Notes under the pieces: generated by a model
Database searches by the model: none
Seen by the model: the letters and a program-made list of their open reading frames with translations, nothing else
Told to the model about the DNA's origin: nothing
Shown here: positions 14,130 to 14,357 of the stretch, one piece after another
Layout of the letters: every line of letters starts with the position of its first letter
Numbering within the stretch: the first letter of the stretch is position 1
Source: CAYUCJ01 sp049282265
GTDB taxonomy: Bacteria > Desulfobacterota > DSM-4660 > Desulfatiglandales > Desulfatiglandaceae
Reading direction: 5' to 3'
NCBI GenBank assembly: GCA_049282265.1
Contig: JBAPTR010000202.1
Coordinates: forward strand, 1 to 14,357
Length of the DNA stretch: 14,357 nucleotides
Translations under genes and position numbers: made by a program

Positions 14130-14357
14130 TGGAGTATTGATGACTTTGTAAAAAGCTGGTTTATGCCATTTCCCCAACCTATCGGGAACGAAGAGGAACC
14201 GAACCTGACAATCTTTTTCAAATGCTTTCTAAACACTCCGGAGAGGATGGACGCCCATTTGGGGTTTATCGCTACGTCATAGAAACGCGCAAGGCTTTGG
14301 CGCATTAAACCCCAAATAGCCGTCCATGTCGAAGCCCTGTGCCAAGTGCACTATGAG
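14130..14357 (-). repeat. Large structured palindromic repeat, type A, copy 4 (cut by the window edge, inverted)
   Basis: This copy reads in the opposite orientation to the other three. From the right edge inward: CTCATAGTGCACTTGGCAC, an inner inverted repeat (14306-14327 with 14247-14268, differing at only two positions), a decayed right outer arm (about 14207-14229), the CAGGTTCGGTTCC spacer, and the tail GGCATAAACCAGCTTTTTACAAAG ending near 14140. The head and left outer arm lie beyond the window. It is in the 356-bp non-coding stretch upstream of livHM. No gene or clear promoter is seen in the remaining 14002-14129. Confidence 0.8.

Noticed and set aside
14088..14305. Two overlapping open frames, one on each strand, upstream of livHM
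   Set aside because: Both translate repeat copy 4; equivalent frames are not kept in the other copies.

Overview
All protein genes in this window lie on the minus strand, so transcription runs from high to low coordinates. The gene content fits an anaerobic bacterium that catabolises N-heterocycles: ferredoxin-dependent 6-hydroxynicotinate reductase, enamidase, a molybdenum hydroxylase and CoA-dependent aldehyde oxidation. A sulfate-reducing or syntrophic Desulfobacterota (deltaproteobacterial) host is my best inference, but no rRNA or other phylogenetic marker is present to prove it.

Layout in order of transcription. Positions 14357-14002: non-coding, holding one copy (truncated by the window edge) of a large palindromic repeat. 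14001-10622: a branched-chain amino-acid type ABC importer, with a fused LivH-LivM permease and the ATPases LivG and LivF. 10564-9899: a GntR/FCD-type repressor. 9898-9473: a second repeat copy, then a candidate promoter/operator. 9472-4827: a CoA-acylating methylmalonate-semialdehyde-dehydrogenase-like enzyme, an exported nicotinamidase and a molybdopterin-binding hydroxylase subunit. 4578-3409: enamidase. 3408-3028: a repeat copy plus a partial one. 3027-644: 6-hydroxynicotinate reductase and a UPF0280 (ApbE-superfamily) protein. 643-71: a fourth repeat copy and other palindromes. 70-1: the first 23 codons of a protein that looks like the DUF1185 'amino acid synthesis' family.

Read together, the genes describe a nicotinamide/nicotinate degradation locus. 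Exported nicotinamidase would give nicotinate. The molybdenum hydroxylase would give 6-hydroxynicotinate. Hnr would reduce this to 1,4,5,6-tetrahydro-6-oxonicotinate, and Ena would open the ring to 2-formylglutarate and ammonia. In Eubacterium barkeri, 2-formylglutarate is then reduced and enters the B12-dependent 2-methyleneglutarate mutase route; none of those later genes is visible here. Instead the cluster carries an MmsA-family enzyme. 2-Formylglutarate is a C2-substituted malonate semialdehyde, the substrate class of MmsA, so CoA-acylating decarboxylation would give glutaryl-CoA directly. That branch is my main hypothesis for a new pathway.

The second striking signal is a roughly 280-bp intergenic element present four times plus a partial copy. 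It has nested inverted repeats, with compensatory changes between the arms of different copies. In three cases its end overlaps the stop codon of the adjacent gene.
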